Assembly: GCF_007997285.1 (NCBI RefSeq)
Contig: NZ_VORX01000009.1
Location: 62,001 to 126,000, forward strand
Source of the DNA: Gelidibacter salicanalis
GTDB taxonomy: Bacteria > Bacteroidota > Bacteroidia > Flavobacteriales > Flavobacteriaceae
Direction of reading: 5' to 3'
DNA: 64,000 nt
The translations under genes and the position numbers were made by a program. Positions 36,141 to 44,624 of the stretch are shown one piece after another. Within the stretch, counting starts at the first letter, position 1. Each line of letters opens with the position of its first letter. The notes beneath the pieces were generated by a model. The model saw only the letters and a list, made by a program, of their open reading frames with translations, searched no databases and was not told where the DNA came from.

Positions 36141-37396
36141 GCACTAACAAACGTATTTTAATTGTAGCAGAATCCATCAATATTGATGACAGCAGTGGCA
36201 CCAAAGGACGCGTGGCCTTAATTAAAAGTTTAGCCAAAGCAGGTTATGCCTTAACCGTTTTGCATTTTACACAAAAGGAAATACAGCTTGAGGGAATAGA
36301 ATGCCTCGCGATTAATGAACGTAAAAATAATTTCATTTACCTGCTAAGTAGAGTCCATAGGTTATTAAACCGTTGGTTTAAGATTGATATTGGCGATGCT
36401 ATTGATAAGATGTTTGGTTTTTCGTTTGGTTTTTTTAATGACGCCAAGAGTATAGAAGATGCCGTTGATAAATACAATCATAATGAATATGACATGATTT
36501 GGACCTTAAGTAAAGGTAATAGTTATCGATCTCACAAGGCGGTTCTTGAATTGCCCCAATGGCACACAAAGTGGTATGCCTATGTTCATGATCCATTTCC
36601 GCAACAATTGTATCCACGACCTTATAATTATGTGCCACATGGGTATCGACAACAGCGCTTATTTTTTATGGAGGTCACCAAAAAAGCAAAACGCATCATA
36701 TTCCCTAGTCAATTGTTGAAGGAGTGGATGCAAAGCTATTATGGGTCTATTGAAGGTAAAAGTTTAATCATTCCGCATCAAATAACTACTAGCATTGAAA
36801 ATGTAGATGCGAAATTTCCAGATTATTTTAAGGTTGAAAAGTTTAATATACTTCATGCTGGCAACCTTTTAGATTTAAGAGATCCCAAGCCTATAGTTGA
36901 GGCTTATGCCTTGTTTTTAGAACAACACCCAGAAGCAATAGAAACATCTTCGCTTATTTTCTTAGGGAAACCATCCCAGTATGATGCTTATTTTATAAAA
37001 CAAAAAAACAGTCTGCCATCTTTATATAACAGTGAGGATTATGTTGCCTTTAATGCAGTTTATGCCATGCAACAAGTAGCTAGTGTTAATGTGATATTAG
37101 AAGCTAAATCTGAAATCAGTCCATTTTTACCTGGTAAGTTTCCGCACTGTGTGGCTGCCAATAGACCTATTATTTATATTGGACCCTATTATAGTGAAAC
37201 TAAAAGGTTATTAGGAAAAGAATACCCATATCAATTTGATTTTAATGAGATAGAGGAAATAGCAAAAGCAATGATAAGTTTATATCAGACATGGATGTCA
37301 GACCCTAAAAATCTTTTTTTAAATCGTCCTGACTTGAGTGACTTTTGTACTTATATCCATCTGAAAAGTGTTTTAAATAATGAAAAAGTTAGTTAG
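36137..37396 (+). CDS. GT-B glycosyltransferase
   Basis: The 419-residue protein has an N-terminal Rossmann half (RILIVAESINI with a glycine/serine-rich SSGTKGR loop) and a C-terminal half with FNILHAGNLLDLRDPKPIVEAY and SPFLPGKFPHCVAANRPII. It fits the GT4 superfamily, though the classic E-x7-E is not obvious. It overlaps wecB by four bases and the next GT2 gene by 17 bases, so it belongs to the same transcript. Sugar specificity unknown. Confidence 0.75.
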   Translation: MSTNKRILIVAESINIDDSSGTKGRVALIKSLAKAGYALTVLHFTQKEIQLEGIECLAINERKNNFIYLLSRVHRLLNRWFKIDIGDAIDKMFGFSFGFFNDAKSIEDAVDKYNHNEYDMIWTLSKGNSYRSHKAVLELPQWHTKWYAYVHDPFPQQLYPRPYNYVPHGYRQQRLFFMEVTKKAKRIIFPSQLLKEWMQSYYGSIEGKSLIIPHQITTSIENVDAKFPDYFKVEKFNILHAGNLLDLRDPKPIVEAYALFLEQHPEAIETSSLIFLGKPSQYDAYFIKQKNSLPSLYNSEDYVAFNAVYAMQQVASVNVILEAKSEISPFLPGKFPHCVAANRPIIYIGPYYSETKRLLGKEYPYQFDFNEIEEIAKAMISLYQTWMSDPKNLFLNRPDLSDFCTYIHLKSVLNNEKVS

Positions 37397-38375
37397 CATT
37401 ATTTTGCCAGTATTCAATGGTGAGCAATTTTTGGCGCAGTCTATTAATAGTTGCCTTGCCCAATCCTATAAAAATATTGAATTAATAATTGTAAATGATG
37501 CTTCTACTGATAGTAGTTACTCTATAATTGAAGGATTTGCTAATAAAGATAATAGGGTACGTGCAATTCACAATGCAACCAATAAAAAGTTGCCTGCAAG
37601 CTTGAATATAGGGCACAGGACTGCTCAAGGGACCCTTATGACATGGACCTCAGATGACAATGTTTATGCTCCAAATGCTATAGAAGAGATGGTGATTTCT
37701 ATAGAAAATAATAATGCAGACATTGTATATAGTAATTTATATCATATTGATGAGCATAATGATATTAAAGGAAAGTACATTTATTGTAAAACACGTACTA
37801 TCCTGTTGGATAATATCATCGGAGCTTGTTTCTTGTATAGAAAAGAAGTTTACGAAAATTTAGGAGGTTATGATGAACTACTTCACGGCATTGAAGATTA
37901 CGATTTTTGGTTGCAAGCATCAAGAAAATATGAGTTTAGTCATATAGATAAATTCTTATATTACTATCGAAAACACGGTAATAGTTTAAGTTCATCGATC
38001 GATGATCCATTAAGTGAATTAAGCAATAATTTCAAAGATCGACTTACCCAATCTTACAGGAAATATTTTTTGATAGAGAATAATATTGTACTTTCAGAAA
38101 TTGTCATGAAACTTCATTTAACACAAGAAATTAATGTCAGAGAATTCTTAAAACAAGACTTGTTTAATAAAATCTACGATTCTTTGCCTTTAGAAATTAA
38201 TCGCAAAATTTTAAAAAAACAAATTGATTTAAGATTACGTTATAATATCCAACGTTTTAAAAAAAATCAAAATATTTCAATGCTCTTTTATATCCTAATA
38301 AATAAACCAGAATTACTTCTCAAATATGAGAAAAAAAGATCAATTGACATAATTCTAAAATGTATTAGACCTTAA
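37380..38375 (+). CDS. Glycosyltransferase family 2
   Basis: The 331-residue GT-A enzyme has VSIILPVFNGEQFL, IVNDASTDSS, TWTSDDNVY as the DxD-like site and GIEDYDFWLQ as the acceptor-side acidic motif. It starts inside the end of the preceding gene. The 250-base spacer after it (38376-38627) holds no feature I can name, and may carry a promoter for the next pair. Confidence 0.88.
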   Translation: MKKLVSIILPVFNGEQFLAQSINSCLAQSYKNIELIIVNDASTDSSYSIIEGFANKDNRVRAIHNATNKKLPASLNIGHRTAQGTLMTWTSDDNVYAPNAIEEMVISIENNNADIVYSNLYHIDEHNDIKGKYIYCKTRTILLDNIIGACFLYRKEVYENLGGYDELLHGIEDYDFWLQASRKYEFSHIDKFLYYYRKHGNSLSSSIDDPLSELSNNFKDRLTQSYRKYFLIENNIVLSEIVMKLHLTQEINVREFLKQDLFNKIYDSLPLEINRKILKKQIDLRLRYNIQRFKKNQNISMLFYILINKPELLLKYEKKRSIDIILKCIRP

Positions 38376-38627
38376 TTTCTTTGACTTTTTAATTAGAGTT
38401 AATATAAGCATATACTTTCCAGCGATTCGCTAATGGGAATGGCTAAATTTGATCAATGTATGGTTTATAAAAACCACAATATCTGATTGTATTCTCTAAC
38501 TAATTTGAAACAATGATAACTTAAAGTATTGTTTGTTACATTAGGAGCTAAAATCAAATTATAACGAGAAAAAGTTATAATTTGCTAAAAATAGAAATTA
38601 AAAACAGAAAAAGTATCTTTATTTATT

Positions 38628-39737
38628 TTGACAAATAATATTCAGCTTCTTTATGCATACAGAAATCGTGACATTTCCCGCGTAAGATTGTCTTTAGAAT
38701 CTCTACGCTTACAGACCTATGAAAACTTTGAGGTTATTTTTGTAGATTATGGCAGTCAAGATAATTATTCTAAGGCTGTAGAAATTATCGTAAATGAGTT
38801 TGAATTCGCTAAATATTGGTATGTGGGACACCCTGGCTTGCTATGGAACAAGAGCAAAGCCTTGAATTTCGGTATAAAAAAAGCTCATAGCGAATTTATT
38901 ATTATAGCTGATGTTGATGTGTTATTTACAGAACACTTTTTAGAAACTGCTGTGAAATTATCACAATCAAACTCGTTTTCGCTCTTTAAAATTGGCTATC
39001 TGTCTAAGGAGGTAACAGAACAACAGCAACAACATCTAAATTTAAATCATATTCAAACAACCCATATTGGCGATACGTTTGGGATTGGTTTGTTTCCAAA
39101 ATTTGCTTTAGAAGCCATTGGTGGATTGGATGAGTTTTTTCACTTTTATGGTTCTGAAGATGAAGATCTAAATTCTAGAATATTAATGTCTGGTACGTTA
39201 CGGAATAACTGTGATGATCTCTTGCTCTACCATCAATGGCATGAACGATATCCTCAAAAAAGAAAGGAATCGCTTCAAATTCAACCCAGACTTACTAATG
39301 TGTTGCGGTTAAATCAGCGTCATTTTTTATGGAATGAATCTCAACAGATGCTGCACCCAAACCCTAAAACTTGGGGAAACTGTTTTACTAAATCAGATTT
39401 AAAAACCTTAGAGCAACCAGATGTTGTTATCCAGCTTGATAATATTTTGGCTCATCTAGAGCATTGTTTTGGTGAAGATCTAAAGAAACATCCCAAGAAG
39501 GTTGTTCAAGTTATTATAAGTGAAGCGGCCTATTATAATACCTTAAAATATAAAATTAAGCAAAGTTTGGGTAAACAGACACAACTTTATATGTCCATGA
39601 AAGCCGTAAATGATCTTATTTTAAAAAACATACTCTTTCAATATCGTGACAGGAATTATAATTATAGTATTTCGGACGATTTAAAACAGATCCGTTTTAC
39701 CATCGATTTTAAAACAGCTACTCATGGCAAGATCTAA
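38628..39737 (+). CDS. Glycosyltransferase family 2 with galactosyltransferase-like C-terminal motif
   Basis: The 369-residue GT-A enzyme has FEVIFVDYGSQDN, IADVDVLF (DxD) and FFHFYGSEDEDLNSR, the acidic motif of the chondroitin-synthase/GalNAc-transferase type. The start is TTG at 38628, as there is no ATG before the first conserved strand. It overlaps the pyruvyltransferase gene by 14 bases. Specificity is not assigned. Confidence 0.82.
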   Translation: MTNNIQLLYAYRNRDISRVRLSLESLRLQTYENFEVIFVDYGSQDNYSKAVEIIVNEFEFAKYWYVGHPGLLWNKSKALNFGIKKAHSEFIIIADVDVLFTEHFLETAVKLSQSNSFSLFKIGYLSKEVTEQQQQHLNLNHIQTTHIGDTFGIGLFPKFALEAIGGLDEFFHFYGSEDEDLNSRILMSGTLRNNCDDLLLYHQWHERYPQKRKESLQIQPRLTNVLRLNQRHFLWNESQQMLHPNPKTWGNCFTKSDLKTLEQPDVVIQLDNILAHLEHCFGEDLKKHPKKVVQVIISEAAYYNTLKYKIKQSLGKQTQLYMSMKAVNDLILKNILFQYRDRNYNYSISDDLKQIRFTIDFKTATHGKI

Positions 39738-40545
39738 ATCCATTCGTTTATTTTGGTGGAGCGAACCCTATTTAATGGGTAAAGCCAAAGAAAATTATGG
39801 CGATTTGATTGGTGCCTATTTAGCAACAAAAATATCCAATAGAAAGGTGGTTTGGGTACATCCCAAACATTGGCATATAAAAGATTATTTTCAGCCCATT
39901 TACGTAACAGCCGGGAGTGTCTTGGCACACGTCAATAAAAAATGCGTGGTTTGGGGTAGTGGTATTATCCAAAAAAAACAAGTGGTAAAAGCTGCATCAT
40001 TTTTAGCAGTAAGAGGTCCGCAAACCAGACAGAACCTTATAGCCCAAGGGCATGAAGTGCCCGAAGTTTATGGTGATCCTGCTATTTTAATGCCTATATA
40101 TTACCACCCTACTAAGGCTGATAAACGGTACCGTTTAGGTATTGTACCTCATTACAATGATTATAAGCAGGTTCATGAAATGTATCATGGTACAGCAGAT
40201 ATTCTAGTCATAGATTTAATGACCATGGATATTGAAGCCACCACGGATTTGTTCTTGCAATGCGAACATATCATTTCATCGTCTCTGCATGGGCTTATTA
40301 TTGCTCATGTCTATCAAATTCCAGCGGTTTGGGTAGAGTTTTCTGATAAGCTTTTCGGTGATGGGATTAAGTTTCAGGATTATTTTGAGTCGGTTGCTAT
40401 GGCGCCTTACAAACCAAATCAGTTGCAAAGGTTATTCGAATTGGATGTATTATTACAATTTTTTGATACTGAAAATAGTTTGCCCAAACCCTCTGCCGTA
40501 AAGAAATTACAAGAGGATTTAATGAGTGTTTGTCCATTTAAATAA
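39724..40545 (+). CDS. Polysaccharide pyruvyl transferase family protein
   Basis: The 273-residue protein has FWWSEPYLMGKAKENYGD near the N-terminus, the RGPQTRQNL block, YGDPAILMP and HIISSSLHGLIIAHVYQIPAVWV, which define the PS_pyruv_trans family. These enzymes transfer pyruvate from phosphoenolpyruvate to a sugar as a ketal, adding negative charge to the glycan. Translation is probably coupled to the upstream GT2 through a 14-base overlap, so the two likely act on the same residue. Confidence 0.85.
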   Translation: MARSKSIRLFWWSEPYLMGKAKENYGDLIGAYLATKISNRKVVWVHPKHWHIKDYFQPIYVTAGSVLAHVNKKCVVWGSGIIQKKQVVKAASFLAVRGPQTRQNLIAQGHEVPEVYGDPAILMPIYYHPTKADKRYRLGIVPHYNDYKQVHEMYHGTADILVIDLMTMDIEATTDLFLQCEHIISSSLHGLIIAHVYQIPAVWVEFSDKLFGDGIKFQDYFESVAMAPYKPNQLQRLFELDVLLQFFDTENSLPKPSAVKKLQEDLMSVCPFK

Positions 40546-40561
40546 AAATGAGTTGTAGGGT

Positions 40562-41698
40562 ATGAAAATTCTATTAGTGTCAATAAAATCCATTCATTTT
40601 AAACGTTGGACTGAACAATTGGAACATTCAGGACATGAGGTGTTTTATTTTGATATTAGTGGTAAAGTTGGAACTTATAATAATATGCCATGGCTAAGTC
40701 AAAAGAAAAGTTGGAAATACAGATGGGATTTTCCTGGACGCTATTATTTAAAAGAATATTTTCCCAAAACATATAATCTGATTAAGCCTCTTAATGAAAG
40801 ACATGTGGACAAAGTTTTTGAGGCATACTTAAAAGAGATAAATCCTGACGTGGTGCAAAGTTTTGTCTTATATCTATCTTGTACTCCCATACTAAGTATT
40901 ATGTGTAAATACAAAAACATTGCTTGGATATACTCTGCATGGGGAAATGATTTGTTTTATTATAAAAATATTGACTCTTATAAAAGAGACATCATGAGAG
41001 TGTTACCTGAAATTGACTATATGTTTGCTGATTGTCAACGTGATATTGGTATTGCGAAGGAATTGGGTTTTCAAGGTGAGGTTTTAGGTGTTTTTCCCGG
41101 TGGAGGTGGTTATAATTTAAGTGCATATAATCCATATGTAAAGTCATTACCAGAACGGAATATAATTCTAGTGAAAGGTTATGAACAACGCTTTGGTAAA
41201 GCCATTAAAGTAATAGAAGCCTTAATAGAAATTAAAGAAATATTGACTCCTTATAAAGTGGTCGTTTTTGGGGCAGATGATGAATTTTTTGATGCCTATA
41301 AATTATTTAAAGACAATGAGTTTATTGAAGTAAAGGGCGTTCTCAAACATTCTGAAGTTCTTAAGTTGATGGGAGAAAGCTTAATCTACATTGGAAATAG
41401 TTTTTCTGATGGAATGCCGAATACATTGTTGGAAGCTATTATTATGGGAGCTTTCCCTATACAATCTAACCCAGGTGGTGCTACAGCTGAAATTATAAAC
41501 CATGGGCAAAACGGATTACTCATTGAAGACTGTGAGGATGTTGAAATGATTAAAGCATTCTTAATAAAAGCACTTTCTGATGTTGAGCTCAGGGAAAATG
41601 CGTTTATAACCAATCAAAACGAATTAAAACCTCAATTGGAAATAGGTTTGATTACAAATCAGGTTCTTAAAGCTTATAATAGTATTCAGTACATTTGA
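40562..41698 (+). CDS. GT4-type glycosyltransferase
   Basis: The 378-residue GT-B enzyme has IYSAWGNDLFYY in the N-terminal half, and GNSFSDGMPNTLLEAIIMGAFPIQSNPGG in the C-terminal half; the latter is the E-x7-type nucleotide-sugar motif of GT4. Its donor and acceptor are unknown. A short spacer after it holds a promoter-like box for the neu genes. Confidence 0.87.
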   Translation: MKILLVSIKSIHFKRWTEQLEHSGHEVFYFDISGKVGTYNNMPWLSQKKSWKYRWDFPGRYYLKEYFPKTYNLIKPLNERHVDKVFEAYLKEINPDVVQSFVLYLSCTPILSIMCKYKNIAWIYSAWGNDLFYYKNIDSYKRDIMRVLPEIDYMFADCQRDIGIAKELGFQGEVLGVFPGGGGYNLSAYNPYVKSLPERNIILVKGYEQRFGKAIKVIEALIEIKEILTPYKVVVFGADDEFFDAYKLFKDNEFIEVKGVLKHSEVLKLMGESLIYIGNSFSDGMPNTLLEAIIMGAFPIQSNPGGATAEIINHGQNGLLIEDCEDVEMIKAFLIKALSDVELRENAFITNQNELKPQLEIGLITNQVLKAYNSIQYI

Positions 41699-41730
41699 AG
41701 CGTTGAAACGGCATGTATAATTAAGTTTTA

Positions 41731-41738
41731 TATATTTG
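41731..41738 (+). promoter_or_regulatory. Possible -7 box of an internal promoter for neuBCA
   Basis: TATATTTG fully matches TAnnTTTG, 22 bases before the neuB start. The nearest upstream TTG is 25 bases away, longer than usual. The 62-base spacer is one of the few gaps in this part of the locus. Confidence 0.35.
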
Positions 41739-41760
41739 ATTAAAGAAAATAGTCTATTTA

Positions 41761-42765
41761 ATGAATAATCTCTTCCTTATTGCCGAAATTGCCCAAGCCC
41801 ACGGCGGCAGTTTGCAAAAAGCCCATGACTATATTGATGCCGTTGCGACTACAGGCGTTGATGCCATTAAATTTCAAACTCATATTGCGGATGCTGAAAG
41901 CAGTATTCATGAGCCGTTTAGAGTCAAGTTTACTGAGGCCTATGCTACTCGGTTTGACTATTGGAAAGCGATGGAATTTACCATAGGGGAGTGGAAAGAA
42001 TTAAAGGAACACTGTGATGCGACTGGTTTGGAGTTTATGAGTTCGCCGTTTAGCAATGCCGCTGTTGATGTATTAGAAGAAGTAGGTGTTAAGCGTTATA
42101 AAATTGGATCAGGAGAAGTCAGCAATTTTTTATTGTTGGAAAAATTTTCCCAAACTAAAAAACCTGTTATTCTCTCTTCAGGGATGAGTTCTTATGACGA
42201 GTTGGATGCTGCGGTAGCCTTTTTAAAGGAAAGACATGTGGCCTATAGTATGATGCAGTGCACTACCGCATACCCCACAAGTGCTGAACAATTGGGTTTA
42301 AATGTTATACAAGAACTTAAGAACCGGTATCAGGTGCCTATTGGATTTTCTGATCATTCAGCTCAAATAAGTACCGGCGTGGCTGCCGTGGCAATGGGGG
42401 CTGAGTTTTTGGAATTTCATGTAATCTTGGATGCCAATGAGATGGGGCCAGATGCCAGTGCTTCACTTACCATAGCGCAAGCAAAACAACTCACTAATGA
42501 TGCACGCTATATTCATAAAAGCTTACAGCATCCTATAACAAAAACCGATACGCGTCCGTTTTCTGAACTCAAACAAATCTTTGAGAAATCCTTAGCAGTC
42601 AATAAAACCTTACCAAAAGGACATTATTTATCTTTTGCCGACTTAGAGGCTAAAAAGCCAAAAGGTTTTGGAATTGATGCTTGTGAATTTGAAAAGGTTA
42701 TAGGAAAGCAATTGAACAGGACATTGGCCGCATGGGAGTTCTTAAATACAAAAGATATCGATTAA
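41761..42765 (+). CDS. neuB: N-acetylneuraminate synthase family protein
   Basis: Condenses phosphoenolpyruvate with a ManNAc-type six-carbon sugar into a nonulosonic acid. The 334-residue protein has the TIM-barrel part with AEIAQAHGGS, KFQTHIA, KIGSGEVSN, TTAYPTS and GFSDHS, plus a C-terminal antifreeze-like/SAF domain (about 270-334). neuC follows directly and then neuA, so the three steps from UDP-GlcNAc to the CMP-sugar are together. Whether the product is Neu5Ac or a relative (e.g. legionaminic-type) cannot be told from sequence. Confidence 0.92.
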   Translation: MNNLFLIAEIAQAHGGSLQKAHDYIDAVATTGVDAIKFQTHIADAESSIHEPFRVKFTEAYATRFDYWKAMEFTIGEWKELKEHCDATGLEFMSSPFSNAAVDVLEEVGVKRYKIGSGEVSNFLLLEKFSQTKKPVILSSGMSSYDELDAAVAFLKERHVAYSMMQCTTAYPTSAEQLGLNVIQELKNRYQVPIGFSDHSAQISTGVAAVAMGAEFLEFHVILDANEMGPDASASLTIAQAKQLTNDARYIHKSLQHPITKTDTRPFSELKQIFEKSLAVNKTLPKGHYLSFADLEAKKPKGFGIDACEFEKVIGKQLNRTLAAWEFLNTKDID

Positions 42766-43926
42766 ATGGAAAGTATTAGAAACATATGTGTGGTGATTAC
42801 CGCCCGCCCGTCTTACAGTAGGGTGAAAACGGTGCTAACTGCTATAAATGAACACCCTAATTTACAGTTGCAACTGGTGGTGGCAGGATCAGCCTTATTG
42901 GACCGTTATGGCAATGCCGCCGATTATATAGAGCGCGACGGCTTTAAGATTGACGAACGTGTTTTTATGGTGCTAGAGGGCGAGAACAAGACCGCTATGG
43001 CCAAAACCACAGGTCTTGGAGTTATGGAACTTGCCAACGTCTTTTACAATTTAAAGCCCGATGCGGTGATTACGATTGCCGACCGTTTCGAAACCATTGC
43101 TACGTCTATTGCTGCGGCCTATCAAAATATTCCTTTGGTGCATTTACAGGGCGGTGAAGTTACCGGGAATATTGACGAAAAAGTGCGTCATGCCAATACC
43201 AAGTTGGCAGATATTCATTTTGTTGCTTCAGAAGATGCCAAGGCTCGGGTGATCAAGTTAGGAGAAGATGCTGATTTTGTTTTTAATACCGGCTGCCCAT
43301 CGATAGATATTGCCCAAGGCCTAACAGATCAAACGGAATTAGATTTTAATCCCATAGAGAAATATGGTGGGGTAGGTGGGTTGACGGAGATGCCTGAAAA
43401 TTATTTGGTAGTGCTGCAACACCCCGTCACCAATGAATATCATAAAGCGAAGTCTGACATTACCACAACCCTCCACGTGATTAACGAATTGGAGATCCCA
43501 ACGTTTTGGTTTTGGCCCAATGTAGATGCAGGATCTGATGGCACTTCCAACGGGATTCGTGCCTTTAGGGAGAAACACAATCCGAAGCATATTCGGTTTT
43601 TTAAGAATATGGACGCTATAGATTTTTTAAAATTGTTGCACCACAGCCAATGCTTAATCGGCAATAGCAGTGTGGGAATCAGGGAATGTTCTTTTTTAGG
43701 AATTCCTGTGGTGAATATAGGCACACGGCAAAACAGAAGACAACGCGGTCAAAATACAGTAGATGTGACCTATGATGGTAGTGCTATTAAAAATGCAATT
43801 TTAGAGCAATTGAAAACATCTAAACGTGAAGCCAGCACCATTTATGGCAATGGCAATAGTGGTAAAAAGATTGCTGATATTTTGGCGACCGTAGAATTGC
43901 GCTTTCATAAAACCATAATGTATTGA
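42766..43926 (+). CDS. neuC: Hydrolysing UDP-N-acetylglucosamine 2-epimerase
   Basis: Turns UDP-GlcNAc (or a derivative) into free ManNAc (or the derivative) and UDP, supplying the NeuB substrate. The 386-residue protein has ITARPSYSRVK, VVAGSALL, ADRFETIATS, LQGGEVTGNIDEKVRHA and GNSSVGIRE, the NeuC signature set. It starts immediately after neuB and overlaps neuA by four bases. GC content is visibly higher than in the flanking glycosyltransferase genes, which suggests the neu module moves as a unit. Confidence 0.93.
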   Translation: MESIRNICVVITARPSYSRVKTVLTAINEHPNLQLQLVVAGSALLDRYGNAADYIERDGFKIDERVFMVLEGENKTAMAKTTGLGVMELANVFYNLKPDAVITIADRFETIATSIAAAYQNIPLVHLQGGEVTGNIDEKVRHANTKLADIHFVASEDAKARVIKLGEDADFVFNTGCPSIDIAQGLTDQTELDFNPIEKYGGVGGLTEMPENYLVVLQHPVTNEYHKAKSDITTTLHVINELEIPTFWFWPNVDAGSDGTSNGIRAFREKHNPKHIRFFKNMDAIDFLKLLHHSQCLIGNSSVGIRECSFLGIPVVNIGTRQNRRQRGQNTVDVTYDGSAIKNAILEQLKTSKREASTIYGNGNSGKKIADILATVELRFHKTIMY

Positions 43927-44624
43927 TGAGAATATTGGGCATTATTCCGGCAAGAGGCGGTTCAAAAGGTATTCCTAAAAAAAATATTAAATTATTAGAA
44001 GGGAAACCGTTGTTGACATACACCGCTGAGGTTGCCTTACGCTCAAACCTGCTTTCAGAAGTCATAGTGTCCACGGACGATGATGAAATTATGTCCGTCG
44101 CCAAAAAACTAGGCATTAAAACACCTTTTAAAAGACCTGCGGAATTGGCCCAAGATGATACCCCAACGGTAGAGGTGATTCTTCATGCTTTAAATTGGTA
44201 TAAAAATCAGAATATTCATTTTGATGCGGTTTGTTTATTGCAAGTGACCTATCCCTTCAGAACCTTGGCGTTTTTAGATGCGGCTATTGACAAGTTTAGT
44301 TCCTCTAATTGTGATGCCTTAATCTCGGTTCAAAAGGTGCCACATGTTTATAATCCCCATTGGACTTTCGAAGCAAACGACAAAGGCTATTTGGATATAG
44401 CGACGGGTGAATCTAAAATTATTAGTAGACGACAAGAGTTGCCGGAGGCTTACCACCGGGACGGGGCTATTTACTTGACCACCACCAAAACGCTTCTGGA
44501 GCAGCGGTCTCTATATGGAAAAAGAGTGGGTTTTATAGAATCGCCCGCTGAAGGCTATGTTAATTTGGACAGCATGAACGACTGGAACAAAGCAATTGAC
44601 TTTATTAAGAAAAACAAAGTATAA
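43923..44624 (+). CDS. neuA: CMP-nonulosonic acid synthetase (acylneuraminate cytidylyltransferase)
   Basis: Activates the NeuB product with CTP. The 233-residue protein begins with IPARGGSKGIPKKNIK, the CTP-binding loop of the family, and has STDDDEI, LLQVTYPFR and YHRDGAIYLT. It completes the neuBCA set and overlaps the asparagine-synthase-like gene by one base. The sialic-acid-type transferase that uses the product is probably one of the unassigned GT-B proteins downstream. Confidence 0.93.
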   Translation: MMRILGIIPARGGSKGIPKKNIKLLEGKPLLTYTAEVALRSNLLSEVIVSTDDDEIMSVAKKLGIKTPFKRPAELAQDDTPTVEVILHALNWYKNQNIHFDAVCLLQVTYPFRTLAFLDAAIDKFSSSNCDALISVQKVPHVYNPHWTFEANDKGYLDIATGESKIISRRQELPEAYHRDGAIYLTTTKTLLEQRSLYGKRVGFIESPAEGYVNLDSMNDWNKAIDFIKKNKV

